A DNA stretch of 64,000 bases from NCBI GenBank assembly GCA_951802195.1, contig OX637625.1, positions 434,001 to 498,000 on the forward strand, written 5' to 3'. Position numbers and translations under genes: made by a program. The DNA is from Tausonia pullulans. Lineage: Eukaryota; Basidiomycota; Tremellomycetes; Cystofilobasidiales; Mrakiaceae. This document shows, one piece after another, positions 11,008 through 22,328 of this stretch (position 1 is the stretch's first letter; every line of letters begins with the position of its first letter). Below the pieces are notes generated by a model. The model did no database searches and was not told the origin of the DNA. It saw nothing but the letters and a program-made list of their open reading frames with translations.

Positions 11008-13313
11008 ATGCCTACACGCGAGCCGGACCACCCGCACCCACACCCGCACCCGCATCCACACCCGCACCATCACGAGAAGCGCTCGTTGTCTCGCTCAAGC
11101 TCGCAGGCGTCCAACCTCTCCCGCTGGTCTCGCTTCACAGGCGAGAATGCAGCACCTCATTCCCGTCGAGTGTCCCTCGCCAACGACCCGGCAGCGCACG
11201 ACGTCCACGGCCCCGTGGATGCGACGGCGGCGTCAACGTACAAGGGCCACCTCGGGCACCTCACGCCGGAGCAGGAACAGCTGCTGGCGAAGTTCAAGGT
11301 TGAGCTCACCGCCCTCGGTATTTACGACGCCGACGAGCCTCGCGAGGAGGGCGGCTCCCGGGGCAGAGGACGGGTCCATGATGCGACGCTGCTGTGAGTA
11401 CGGCCGAGGCGGGTTCGGCTCGCTGGCGAGGAAGAGACGAGTGGCCGGGTGCCAGGCAAGGCGGACGGAAGGAGGAAGGAGAGGGGAGCTGGCAGTCGAG
11501 GATGTGCGAGAGAGAGCTGACGTCGCCTTCCCTCTCTTTCTTCTGCAGTCGTTTCCTTCGAGCCCGCAAGTTCGACGTCGAGGCCGCCGTGAAGCAGTAC
11601 TGCGAGTTCCTCGAGTGGCGCGAGCGCAAGCATGTCGACAGCGACTACGAAAACTTTGACGTCGAGGCCTTTGAGGACCTTAGGCGTCTCTACCCGATGT
11701 GGACCGGCCGACGCGATCTGGTGAGTCCTAGAGGGAGGGCCGGCGGCGGCCGCCGGAGAGGGAGGTGACTCGCCCTCTCCTCGCTTGCTTCTCGCCCCTC
11801 GCTTGGTTTCACCCGGCACAGTGCTGACGCGTGCGTTGTTGGGGCACACTGGCTTAGCGGGGCATCCCGGTTTACGTCTACAAGATCTCGGCTCTCACGC
11901 CGTCTGTGCTCTCCAAGAAGATCCCCAACGACGAGTCGTCGTCGTCGTCCATCGCCGTTATCACCCTCGCCCTCATCCGGTTCCTCCTGCCGTTCTCGAC
12001 AACGCTCCCTCGCGCCGAGGGGCGCACACCCATCTCAGGCACGAACTCCATCATCGACGTCGGCGGTGTCGGCCTCAGCCGCTTCTGGGGACTACGATCC
12101 CACCTTCAGGTTGCCAGTCAAGTCGCAAGTGCCAACTTCCCGGAGACGGTGCGTTGTCCCTAATGGGTTGGGTTGAACGATGCGTCGCACTTTCCTCTGA
12201 CGCATGCCCGCCGCCGCTTCAGATCGACCGTGTCTTTGTCGTTGGAGCGCCCTCCTTCTTCCCGACTGTTTTCAACTGGGCCAAAAAGTGGTTCGACCCT
12301 GGAACTGTGAGTTTCGCTGGCTCCGGATATGCCAGGAAGGGCAGGGCCGAGAGCTCAACCTTCCGCGTCACTTGCTCCCACCTAGGTCGACAAGATCCAC
12401 ATCCTCTCGCACGACACCCTTCCGACGCTCCTCCAGATGATGCCCCGCTCGTCGATCCCCAAAGAGTACGGCGGCGACCTCGACTGGACGTATGGTCAGG
12501 ACCCGAACCTCGATGACGATGCTCGGGCGGCGCTCGGGACAGGAGGCTGGGTGAAAGGACCGATCATCTGGAACTCGGCGCAGTCGAGGATCATCCCTGT
12601 TGGCAAGGAGGGCGGGCATCGCAGGGACGAGGGGGAGAGCTTGGAGGGAAGGAACTCGGAGACGTCGAGTATGAAGGAGAAGGGGAGGGCGAGGCGGTCG
12701 ACGGGGGGTAGCGTCGAGAGCGCTGTCGAGCCCTTGACTCCTGCCAACGGGGAGCCCTCGTCGTCGGTGCCCGCGGTGGCAGGAGCGGCAGGAGCGGGAC
12801 CGGTGGCGGCCTCCCAGTCGTCTTCCATGTTGACTAGCGGCGCCGCCCCGGTCATGGCCTCGCACCTCCCGAACGGCCGGGACTTGCACCCAGCCAAGGA
12901 CCTGGACGACCCTTCCCAGCAGCAGCCGCACCATTTGCCCAACGGGACCTCCCCGGACGCCCATCCGACGCCTGAGCCGACCTCGTCGACAATCCCTGGG
13001 ACGGACATTCCCGTCCGGCACCGGCCCTCGGAGGGCGGGAACCAGACGAGCGAGAGGCCGAGCGCGGCGAGCAGCATACGGGGACACACCTGGAGCATCC
13101 GGAGCGAAGGCTCGGACGCGAGCAATCGGAATGAGGCAGTCGCGGCTGGCTGGGTGCCGGTGCGTCACGCTCGTTCTCTCTCTTGACGAACATTTTCTGG
13201 ACCCGTAGACTTACTCTCTGCCCGCTTGACAGGGATCCGGCATCTCCGAGGACGAGTTCCTCCGGCACGCCGTCAAGGCGCTCAACCTGGGCAAACACCA
13301 GCGGCCGCAGTAG
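11008..13313 (+). CDS. Sec14-like CRAL-TRIO lipid-transfer protein
   Basis: This is a phosphatidylinositol/phosphatidylcholine transfer-type protein of the Sec14 family. The N-terminus has a His/Pro repeat (HPHPHPHPHPH) and a Ser-rich segment. The CRAL-TRIO N domain reads LTPEQEQLLAKFKVEL and RFLRARKFDVEAAVKQY. The lipid-binding core reads RGIPVYVYKISALTPSVL, IIDVGGVGLSRFWGL, SHLQVASQVASANFPET, VFVVGAPSFFPTVFNWAKKW and MMPRSSIPKEYGGDL, so the binding fold looks complete. Introns fall at about 11396-11549, 11720-11858, 12149-12223, 12307-12386 and 13159-13232. The core is followed by about 200 residues of disordered Ser/Pro/Gly-rich tail ending ISEDEFLRHAVKALNLGK. The tail makes it longer than yeast Sec14 (about 300 residues). 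Ligand and membrane are unknown. Confidence 0.9.
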
Positions 13314-14046
13314 TAGAGCGAGCTCCGCACATCCATAAAATCCATAAACATTCCCACTTCCCCTGCCTTTCTAGCATGCCCTCCTCCCCCCCCCTCTCTC
13401 TTCACACACACACACAAACACACCAATTCACTACAGCAGCGCTCTTGTCCACCCTCATTGCGCCCATTTCATGACCATACCCCGTTCTCCCGCCATCTTT
13501 TTCATTTCGTTTCTTCGCCTCCCACGTTATTTCTTTGCCGTTTCTCGCTTCGAGATTATCCTCTTTCTCCCTTTATCTCCCGGTTCTGTACGTCTCCCCC
13601 CCGTGCTTTGCTTGCTCTCATTACTCCTTCGTGTTCTTGTAACCGCTCTCGTGCGCTCGTGCGTGTGCTCTTACGATGGTGATGGCTTTCTTATTTTGGC
13701 TACGTTTCGGCTGGCTCCCCGACAACCCTTGTTGAACGTCAGGGCCCATCGTGGGGTTGAGGGAGTTGGGGGAGGGGGGGGGGGGGGGGGGAAGAGAGAG
13801 GGAGGGAACATGGCCGCCAGGTTGACTGACTGACAGAAAGACGGCCGCGAGTTTCCAGGCTGATCGTTTCGTCGCCAACGCTCTGCTCGGCAGTGGGACA
13901 TGTTCGTGTGGGTCGATCACCCCATCTTTTTCAACCAGGGGTACACGAGCAGGGAGGTGAGAGAGAGAGTGCGAGAGAGAAGGAGACAGATCAAATCTTC
14001 ACGTCTGGGGCAAGGGGAGAAGGCAGGCGAACGGGAAGGAACGCCC
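13314..14046. other. Convergent 3' stretch with a long G run
   Basis: This lies between the Sec14-like gene stop (+) and the old-yellow-enzyme gene stop (-). It is AC- and T-rich at first, with an ACACACAC tract near 13405, and then carries an 18-nt poly-G run. No gene supported. Confidence 0.5.
13774..13791 (+). repeat. Poly-G run, 18 nt
   Basis: An uninterrupted run of 18 G, seen directly. It lies in a 3' intergenic region. Confidence 0.95.
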
Positions 14047-15705
14047 TCAGACGATAACGACGACCTCCCCCTCCCCTACCTCCTTCAGGAACGCGTCCGA
14101 CCACGGCCAGTTGACGTATCCATCACCCGGTCCCTTCTGTCGCCGCCAAGGACCTTGGTCAGCCCAGGATCGAGATAGAAGATGGGAATAGAGAGAGAGA
14201 GAGAGAGAGAGAATGTGCGTGAAACGACGACGACGAACCGGGCCGCTGATGTAGAACTCGTGCTTGTCCATCTTCGCAACTGAATTGATGGGAACCTTGT
14301 GGAGGAGTCGGTACGGGAAGTCCGGGTTGGGGATCGTCGAGGAGCCAAAGACGATCCTAAGATGTCGGTGGTAAATCTCAGCAGACTGACCGCAGCAACG
14401 AGCGAGAGCGAGGGAGACTCACGCATCCGCCTTGCCAGCCTGGACGGTCTCGGCCGCTTCGTCACTGACGATGCCCTCGGCTGGACCGAAACCTCCAACG
14501 AGGAAGATCCGGGTGGGAACACTCTTGGAGGAGCTGGTGCTGGAAGCAAACTTGGCGCGGAAGGGCTCGATGATCGAGGCTTGGAGGTCGAGCTGCGGGC
14601 AAAGGGTCCGCTTGTGGCCCTCGGGCTCGGGTCCACCAGTGCCGAACGTCGGATCGGCGTGGGCAACGTAGCGGAGGAATTGAACGTAGGTTAGGCGACG
14701 TTCGGAGATTACATCCAGGAGGGCACTGTAGGTCTCCTGGATGGAGAAAGAAAGCGCCGAGCGTCAGCTCATTCTGCAATCGGATGGGGATTTAGAGAGA
14801 TAAAGAGAAAGAGAGAGAGAGACGCACAATCGTCGCCTGTTCGTTCATCCCGACGTCATTGTAACCTCCGAACGGGCTGAGCTTGATACCAACGCGGTCC
14901 GAGGGCCAGACGGAGAGGATGGCGTCGAGAACCTCCTGGGCGAATCGGACGCGGTTCGCGACGGAGCCTCCGTAGGCGTCGGTGCGGAGGTTGGAGGCGG
15001 TGTCGAGGAACTGTAATGGATCAAACATGAGTGTCGAGGCACATGCCAAAAAGTATGGGACGACTTGCCTGGCTGACAAGGTAGCCATTCGCTGGTTCGA
15101 GGTAGATCTCATCAGGACCGAAGGCCAAGGGAAGCAAGCGTGTGCGGCTTGTACTGACCAGCGTGCAGCTCAACTCCGTCGAATCCAGCCTTCTTCGCAT
15201 TCTCCGCCGCCACCCTGTACGACTCAACGATTGTCCTCGGGTCCCCCAACGCAGTCGGCATAGAATACCCCGGCTTGCCCGGCAGCTCCCGGAACTTTCC
15301 TCCCCTTGCGGCAACCGCCGACGGCGCCGGGACGGGCTTGCCCGCTCGAAGCTGATGGGCCATCTGATCGTTGGCGATCCTTCCCGTGTGCCAGAGCTGG
15401 CAGAAGATGAAGCTGCCCTCGGCGTGAACGGCGTCGGTGACTTTGCGCCATGCGGCGACCTGGTCGGAGGACCAGATGCCCGGAGCGTTGGGCCACTCGG
15501 TGCCTTGCCTCTCGATGAGGGTGCCCTCGGTGAGGAGGAGGGCGAACCCCCCGCGAGCCCGCTGGCGGTAGTACTCGACGTTGTAGCAGTTTGGAGTGGC
15601 GTCCTCGGGGGAGCGGTTGCGAGTGAGGGAGGCAAGGACGATGCGGTTCTTGAGGATGAGCGGGCCGAGCTGGAGAGGCGAGTCGAGAGGCGAGGAGGAG
15701 GACAT
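14047..15705 (-). CDS. Old yellow enzyme family flavoprotein (NADPH dehydrogenase)
   Basis: This is an FMN-dependent ene-reductase that uses NAD(P)H to reduce activated C=C bonds. It begins MSSSSPLDSPLQLGPL, then LKNRIVLASLTRNRS (FMN-binding barrel start). Next come FCQLWHTGR, the catalytic segment ELHAANGYLVSQFLDTASN (His and Asn that bind the substrate carbonyl), and NLRTDAYGGSVANR. The C-terminal half has IFLVGGF and DAIVFGSSTIPNPDFPYRL, and it ends in KGPGDGYVNWPWSDAFLKE. The full length is about 390 residues, normal for the family. I count five introns. The one at 15011-15068 appears to use a GC donor (CAG|GCAAGT). Another contains a pyrimidine repeat (GA on the plus strand, 14191-14212). 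The start ATG is the first before the conserved N-terminus. The physiological substrate is unknown. Confidence 0.92.
14191..14212 (+). repeat. (GA)11 microsatellite in an intron
   Basis: Eleven GA units seen directly. On the coding (minus) strand of the old-yellow-enzyme gene this is a TC tract inside the last intron, where it could serve as a polypyrimidine tract. Confidence 0.9.
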
Positions 15706-16073
15706 GCTGAAAGCGAGGGTAGGCGGCGATGATGGTTTGAGAAAGGTAGGGAGAGGGAAGGTATTCGGTGACTGAATGAGAGTGGCCAGCTGCGTTTGCG
15801 CATCGTCAGCTTGCGCTAGACGTGGGCGGCTTGAACACGTCAGCTCGCGCCACCAACCCGCCTTGAGCCTGCGCCGGCCGAACCGGCCTTGATACAAATC
15901 TGGATCTCGAGAGAAATTCAAAGCTGACTCGAGGAAGCATAAACGAAAATGACATACACAAGGCCCCGGAGGGTAGCCCCTTGACCACCAATCCAGAAGA
16001 AAGACAATGACGACCACGAATAAGAGGGAAACGAAATGATGCGAACACGACGGAAGACACCCGAAGGTGGCGG
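15706..16073. promoter_or_regulatory. Promoter region of the old-yellow-enzyme gene
   Basis: About 370 bp separate the end of the upstream minus-strand gene (16074) from this start codon. It must hold the old-yellow-enzyme promoter and the upstream gene's 3' UTR. No named motif identified. Confidence 0.4.
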
Positions 16074-19000
16074 CTAAGGCTGCTGTTCCTTGATCTACAG
16101 GGGAAGGTTTTGTCAGGAACGGCCCTGCGGATGAGTGGAGCAGAGACGACAACGGACCTTCTGCATGAAGCCGGCGACCCGGCTGACGTCCAGGCCTCCG
16201 TCGCTCTCAATGGCAATGACGAGCTTGTCGAGCATCTGTGATTGAATGAGAGTCAGTTTGGGGTAAGAGAGAACCTCAGACGGCCGAACTCACGCTCTCG
16301 ACCATCTCGAGCGGGACGCCCGAGCAAATGGCGATGACCTTCTTGAACCTGACAGCCTTCTCAACGCTCTCCCCATGAATGTCACGGATCCTTGCGTCAA
16401 GCATCGCCTCGACCTTGCGATCCCACCCAGCGAGCTTTCGCAATTCGCGCACCTCCTCCGCCACACCCTCCCCACCTCGCCGAGCAACTTCCACCTTTCT
16501 GTTGGCAGCCGAAGACGAAGCAAAGGGTGCGAGGCCCCAGTCGGCCGCTGCATTGTTCTCGTGCTCGAGTGCCCGCTCAACATTCTGAATCCGCTGCTCG
16601 ATCTCGTCGAGATCCGACAACTGACGCTCCATTTCGGCTTGCTCGCGACGCGTCGCAGCGAGCAGGACGATAGCGGCTTTGAGGTAGGTGCGGGTCGTGG
16701 TGAGGACATCGTCCTTCGCTTGGACTTCGGCGAGGAAGGAGGTGTTGAGAGATTCGATCATCTTGGTCATGTCTTCCAGGATATGAAGTCAATATAGTGA
16801 GCTGACGGCGAATCTTAAGGGGCAGCACCCACCAGCAATGACATCCTTTGACTTTTGTACTGGAGGCAGAGGATTAGAGCGGATAGCAGAGACAAGAGAC
16901 TCTGCAGGCGAGACCTCAAGGCTCTGTAAGGTCTGTCAGCATGTCGATTCGGAATAACTCAGGAAGAGCGAATGCCCTACCTTCTCCTCAATCCCAAAGT
17001 CGCCCGGTCGAAGCCCAACATTGTTTGCGAGCGTCTTATCGGCCCCTACGTCGAGCAATAGCCTCACTAAGCTCCTGTTACCGACCCTCGCAGCAATATT
17101 GAGCGCCGTGTCGCCATGCATGTCCATGATGTCGACGATGGTTCTGAACCCTTGCCCGCCCGTGGGAGCCCTCCCGACGCCCTCGTTGATGGCAATCCAT
17201 TCGAGGACACTTTCCATGTAGTACCTCGCTGCTGCAGCCCTTCCCCTCACGCCCGCAACGAGCGCGATGTGGTGGAGCACTGACTTACGGGACGTGTCAA
17301 GCGTGCGAAGCGTCCCTGAGATCTCGGGCAGGGCGAGGAGGGACAAAAGTGAATGCGACTCAAATGTATTGGTCGCAAGAACAAGTCGGATGAGAGGAGT
17401 CTCGCCGGAGTAGTTGCCTCGGTGTGGGTCGGCGCCTCGCTCGAGGAGAAAGCGGACGAGGTTAGGCCTCGAGAGGGAAAACGCCCAGTGGAGGGCTGTG
17501 TGGCCGTCCTTGTCGATGACAAGGTTGGAGTCGAAGGGCTCGGTCGGGGATGTGAGAAGTGTCGAGGGGTCCTCGGGGTCGTCGGAGTTGGAGGAAGAGG
17601 GTACATCGAAGAGGGAGAGGAGGAGCGCCCGCTGTCTTTGAGGGTCCGGATTACTCGATGGGTCGTGCGGTTTCGAGGCGAACTGGGTGAAGGGTACGAG
17701 GGGCGTGAGGGGCATCGACGAGGGGTCTTCGGGGAGGTCGACGTCCATCGTCAATGACGAAGATGGGCCAGCGACCGCGTTCCTGCCCTCGGCTATCGGG
17801 TGGGAGACGGAGTTGGCGGTCATGCTGAGCGCGCTCTGCAATGATGCCCCCTGAGCAGCAGCGCCGTTTACTGAGTCGGCGCGCATGCGCTTGGTGAGAG
17901 GCGGGCCCATTGAGCCGCTCACGACGAAGGGATCGCTGTTTTCATGTGCCCCTGAGCTGCCGGAAGCCATGCCGTCCATGGACTCGTTCCGCGGGCGCTT
18001 GACGCTGCCGTAGTACGGGGATGCCGTACCCCCCGTGGAAGCAGAATCATAGGGCCTGCCACCGTGCGACGGAGAAGCGACGGGGAAGGAAGCAACATGA
18101 TGAGCCTGAACAAAAGGCGACAAAACCGATGGGCCATTATCCGGTTTGATGGCTAGCTGCCGAGGCTGAACGACGGGGCGGGCAATCTTGGTCGGTGAGC
18201 CTTGTCGGCCGGGAGGGAGAGCCGAGACAAAGGCCGGATCATTGAGACTAGAGTCGAATATGGAGGACAGAATGCCCTGGACACCGTACTGGGTCGCGAT
18301 GGCAAGGGCTCGGTCAATGGGAAGCCTGGATGTGAGCGAACACGTAAAGAAGGTCAGTCAACGACGCGACCCTTCCAACGACGACATCGAGGTGGTCAAA
18401 TGCACCATGTCCCTTGATACTTTCCGTAACCACCCTGGACCTTCTCATAGACACCTGGGGCTGGAATGATGTCCTTCTCGAGGATCTACGAGCCAATTGA
18501 TGGTCGGTTCAGATCGCGTCGTTCAGAGCAAGCGAGCGAGCGTGACGCGACGAACCTTTGTTCGGCGGCCCTTGTCGATGCCGGCAACTTTCAATATTTG
18601 CGTCTGAAGGGGACAACGATGGGCATCTGTCTCTGTAAATGGGAATCTGGGCTTGGACGATGACATACAGCGTTCATCCAGCTGAGAAGAGGGGGAAGGC
18701 GTTGCGCGAAGGAGATAGGTTCAGCGCGCGTCGTGCCGGGCAGCAGTAGGGGTAAAGCCCTTGAAGGAGGCAGCGGCAGATACTGACGAGTCTGATCGTC
18801 GCCGCATTACGGCGATACCTCGGACAAGACACTCAAAGACCGGGACCTAGATGCAAGAGCGAGGTGAGGCGCGCTCGACGTCAGCGAGAGATGTCGTCCA
18901 ACCCGCCGCGTCTGAAGGAAACGCGCGTCTCTCGCGTGCCGGAGGGGGGCGAGGAGCGATCTCACGCCTCGCCTCGCGTCTCAGATAGTCGCACGCACAT

Positions 19001-19217
19001 TCGAGTACATGGCAGTGTATACGCTTGCTCTGGGGCCTGCCTCGGCCGAACTGTCGCCAAAGACGGCCTTGGATGGCGTCGGAGGCTCCATGTCTGGGTC
19101 CTCAGAGCCGGCCTGAGGCGTCGGCGGGGCGGTTCTCTGCTGCTGCTGTCGGGCGGGAGTGGGCGGGGCTGGATGTGATGGTAGGGGAGGAGGGTGCTGT
19201 TGTGGTTGTGGTTCCAT
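16074..19217 (-). CDS. MBP1: Mbp1/Swi4-type APSES-ankyrin transcription factor
   Basis: This is a subunit of the MBF/SBF type, which drives G1/S transcription in the nucleus. The N-terminus is Pro/Gln-rich. The APSES/KilA-N DNA-binding domain is rebuilt across several exons: VYTAMYSN, VPVFECLVRGIAVMRRRSDS, WMNATQILKVAGIDKGRRTK, ILEKDIIPAPGVYEKVQGGY, GKYQGTW and LPIDRALAIATQYGVQ. A disordered linker follows. Ankyrin repeats follow (GHTALHWAFSLSRPNLVRFL, then GDTALNIAARVGNRSLVRLL), then a coiled coil (TKMIESLNTSFLAEVQ onward). The C-terminal heterodimerisation segment is MLDKLVIAIESDGGLDVSRV and VAGFMQK. I end it at 16074 by splicing QK to IKEQQP; without that splice it ends about 45 nt later in sense. 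The domain order and the length of about 760 residues match Mbp1 and fungal MBF proteins. Confidence 0.9.
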
Positions 19218-19571
19218 GATCTCTGTTGGGACGTGCCCGCTGAGTGGGACTGTCCTGGCGAGAGAGGGGAGCTGGGCGCGTCTGGGTCCGGGTTGGTTGG
19301 CGGTGAGACAGCCTCTGCCCTTTTCGAGACGCGCGCGATGACAAGCCGCGTCTGGCAGCCCTCGTCGTCGTCAAGGCCAGTCGGATCTCCCGACTACAGG
19401 CGTTCAATCAAGGGCTCATCAGATGGTTGCGAGGCGACTAAGAAGCGTGGGTCCCTGGCCGGGCGTCTCATCGGCAGGGGAGGCTGAACGCGGCTGGCAT
19501 GTTGCCCGTCGCGACGACGGGCCGGGCCGAGGCGCGACGAGGACCCTTCGTCTGACCGCCAACCACCGTCA
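19218..19571. promoter_or_regulatory. Divergent promoter, MBP1 / NDUFAF7
   Basis: This 354-bp spacer separates two divergent start codons (19217 minus, 19572 plus). GC-rich; no named motif identified. Confidence 0.5.
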
Positions 19572-22127
19572 ATGACGCTCCCTCGCTCTCTGCCGGCGTG
19601 CTCCTTGGCCGCCTCCTCGTCCGTGGGCCCGGCTCGGATCACCGTCCGCTGCTTTCACAGGTCGTTGTCGACAGCGTCGTCGTCGTCGTCCAGCATCGCG
19701 GGCCCGCCGCCGTTGAAACGCCCAACTCGCAAGTTCGACCGGTCTCGGAAGCTCCCGTCGTTGCCATCAGCAGCAGGAGAAGCAGCAGGTCAGGGTCTGG
19801 TCCACAGGCAGGTGGCCCACCCGGCGATGCAGCAGAAACCTGGGTCCTCGCTCGAGCCCAACCTCGACGGTCAAGACGGTCCAGGGGTCGGCGTCGCCGA
19901 CCAGGTCAAGAACGCTTTCCCCAGTCAGCGGAGAGAGAGGGGCGAAGCACTAGACAGGCCATATGACTTTAGTGAGTCGTGTTGGTCGGAGCAAGGGGGA
20001 AGGGGAAGGGGGGACGAGCTGGCCAATGTGCGGCCGTCGTTCGTCGCCGACGTCTGAGCTGTCTCTTTTGACAGCGCGACCCGATTCTATGCTGACTTTT
20101 GAACTGTATGCCTACTAGGCTCTCCCAACTCGCTATTCAACGCTTTCAAGCCTATCGATGAGGATGTGTTCAGCTATCGTCGCGTGACTTCGGCCGATGT
20201 TGCCCACTACCGGGACCCTCCAACGCGAGTCAAGATGCTCGTCAGGGACTACATCGACGACCACCTCTACAACGTCGGCATCGCTTCTTCTCCATTCTCT
20301 CATTTAGTGTGCTCTGCTGATTTCTGTACACTTCAGCCCAACTACGGCTACTTTTCCTCCCGGAGTCTCGAGATCTTCAAGACGCCTACCGAGCACGGCT
20401 ACGACTTCACTAACTTCCGGTCCTCCTTCCATTTCACCAACGAGGTCGCCCGGGGCTATGACGACTATCTCAAGGAGGAGGACAAAGCCCGAGCTGAGCT
20501 GAATGCGCGCGTCGCTGAGGCCCGCGCTGTTGGAGAGCCATTCCCGGTCGTTCAGCGTGAGCAAAGAGAGGGCAAGCAGATCTGGCACACGCCGACGGAG
20601 CTCTTCAAAGTGAGTGGGCTCTCCTTTGTTCTTAAGAAGGACTCTGCTGATTCATTCGGACAGCCCTGGTTCGGACGGGCGGTTGCTCGGTGCCTCATCG
20701 CCGACTACAAGCTCAAGCATTTCCCGTACGACGATTTTGTGCTGTACGAAATGGGTGCCGGAAACGGGACCCTTATGTCCAATATCCTCGATTACCTTCG
20801 GGAAGAGGAGCCCGAGGTCTACGAGCGAACTCAGTCAATTTCCCGCCCCTACCATCCTTCTCAATGCCTCTCAGTGGCTGACAACTCTCCGACCGCAGGT
20901 ACCGGATCATCGAGATTTCCCCTGTCCTTGCTGAGAAGCAGCTCAAGACCGCCACAGTTGCCGGACACGACGGCATCGTCCACATCGTGAACAAGTCGAT
21001 CTTCGAGTGGGACGAGGTTGTCTCGGAGCCCTGCTATTTTGTCGCCATGGAGGTCCTCGATAACTTTGCGCACGACGAGATTGCCTACCACTTCTCGACA
21101 GGTCTCCCAGTCCAAGCGGTCATCACCACGGACGAGGAAGGTGACTTTCAGAAGCATTATGAGCCCATCACGGACCCTCTCATTGCCAAATTCCTCGCCC
21201 TCCGGTCCCAACTCCCTCGACCGCTCAATCACTCGCCGGCTTTCCCGTGGTACATGGAGCGCTTCTCGGTTCTCCGACGAGCGAGGGCTTACGTCCCAGC
21301 CGCGCCGAACCTGACGCAGTCCGAGTACATCCCCACTAAGGCGCTAAGATTCATGGAGATCCTGAGGGACAACTTCCCGAGTCATCGACTTATGGTCGCG
21401 GATTTCAACGCCCTACCGGACGCTATCAAGGGTTACAACGCCCCCGTCGTGCAGACGAGGCATCGTGGCGAGATGATTCCCGTCTCAACCATCATGGTCC
21501 GCCACGGCTACTTTGACATCTTCTTCCCCAGTGCGTTATCTCACTCTTCTTCTTCGGTCCCAGAATTGCTAACTCCCCCCTTCCTTCACCAGCCAACTTC
21601 CCCCTTTTCCGCTCTCTCTACAAGCTCGTCCTCTCTCTCCCTCCTAACTCCCCCCAAACTCCTCCTTCCCTCCTCAACCACCCCCCTCTTATACCACCAA
21701 CTCCGCTCATCTCCCCTCTCCACCGCGATCACGACTGGCACCACCGGCGCTCCTCCTCCTCCGGCCCGCTCCCTCTCCAAGGAAGCAGCAGCATCCTCCC
21801 AGCGGACTTTGCGTTCCCGAACCCGAGGGTCCCTATCACGACTGGAGAGGAGGGGGCAAGCGAGCAGCAGCCGGTCGCGGGGAATGGAAGACAACAGGCT
21901 GTTGGAATCTGGACGCACGAGGCGTTCTTGACGAAATGGGCGGAGAGGGACGAGCAGGGGAAGAGCCGGACGACGGTCAAAGTGCGTTCTTATTCTTCTC
22001 TTCAGTCAGGGCGAATGAACGCTTTGGCGAACGCATGGGCTGACAGAGGCGCATTTGGGGGCGACGTCGACAGGACGGCACCGACGTGATGACGAGCTGG
22101 TTCCAGAACGCTTCGTTCTTGTTTTGA
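19572..22127 (+). CDS. NDUFAF7: NDUFAF7/MidA-family protein arginine methyltransferase, mitochondrial
   Basis: In other eukaryotes this family methylates an Arg of the NDUFS2 subunit during complex I assembly in the mitochondrial matrix. The N-terminus is Ser/Arg-rich and poor in acids (MTLPRSLPACSLAAS...), consistent with a targeting peptide. Family landmarks: YRDPPTRVKMLVRDYIDD, PNYGYFSSRSLEIF, ELFKPWFGRAVARC, the SAM-binding segment VLYEMGAGNGTLMSNILDYL, RIIEISPVLAEKQ, and FVAMEVLDNFAHDEI. Then come LMVADFNALPDAIKGYNAP and VQTRHRGEMIPVSTIMVRHG. Introns fall at about 19971-20119, 20276-20337, 20610-20663, 20844-20899 and 21531-21592. Near the C-terminus a Pro/Ser-rich stretch (about 21600-21790) interrupts the usual end, which closes with DVMTSWFQNASFLF. 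Presence of the gene implies the organism has respiratory complex I. Confidence 0.88.
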
Positions 22128-22328
22128 TGATCGGAAATCGTCTGCAATTGAACTCTAGTGAGCATTGAGATGGTGAAAGAGGAAAAAAAACTGGGCAACC
22201 AACAAATGGGGGAGAAGAGAAAGAGCTAAATGTCGATGATGCGAGGATGGATGGGGAACGCGAAAAGAAAAGTATATGCAAAGTGGGCATGACCACGAAG
22301 GAACGGACCGGAAGCGAGAGGAACGGGA

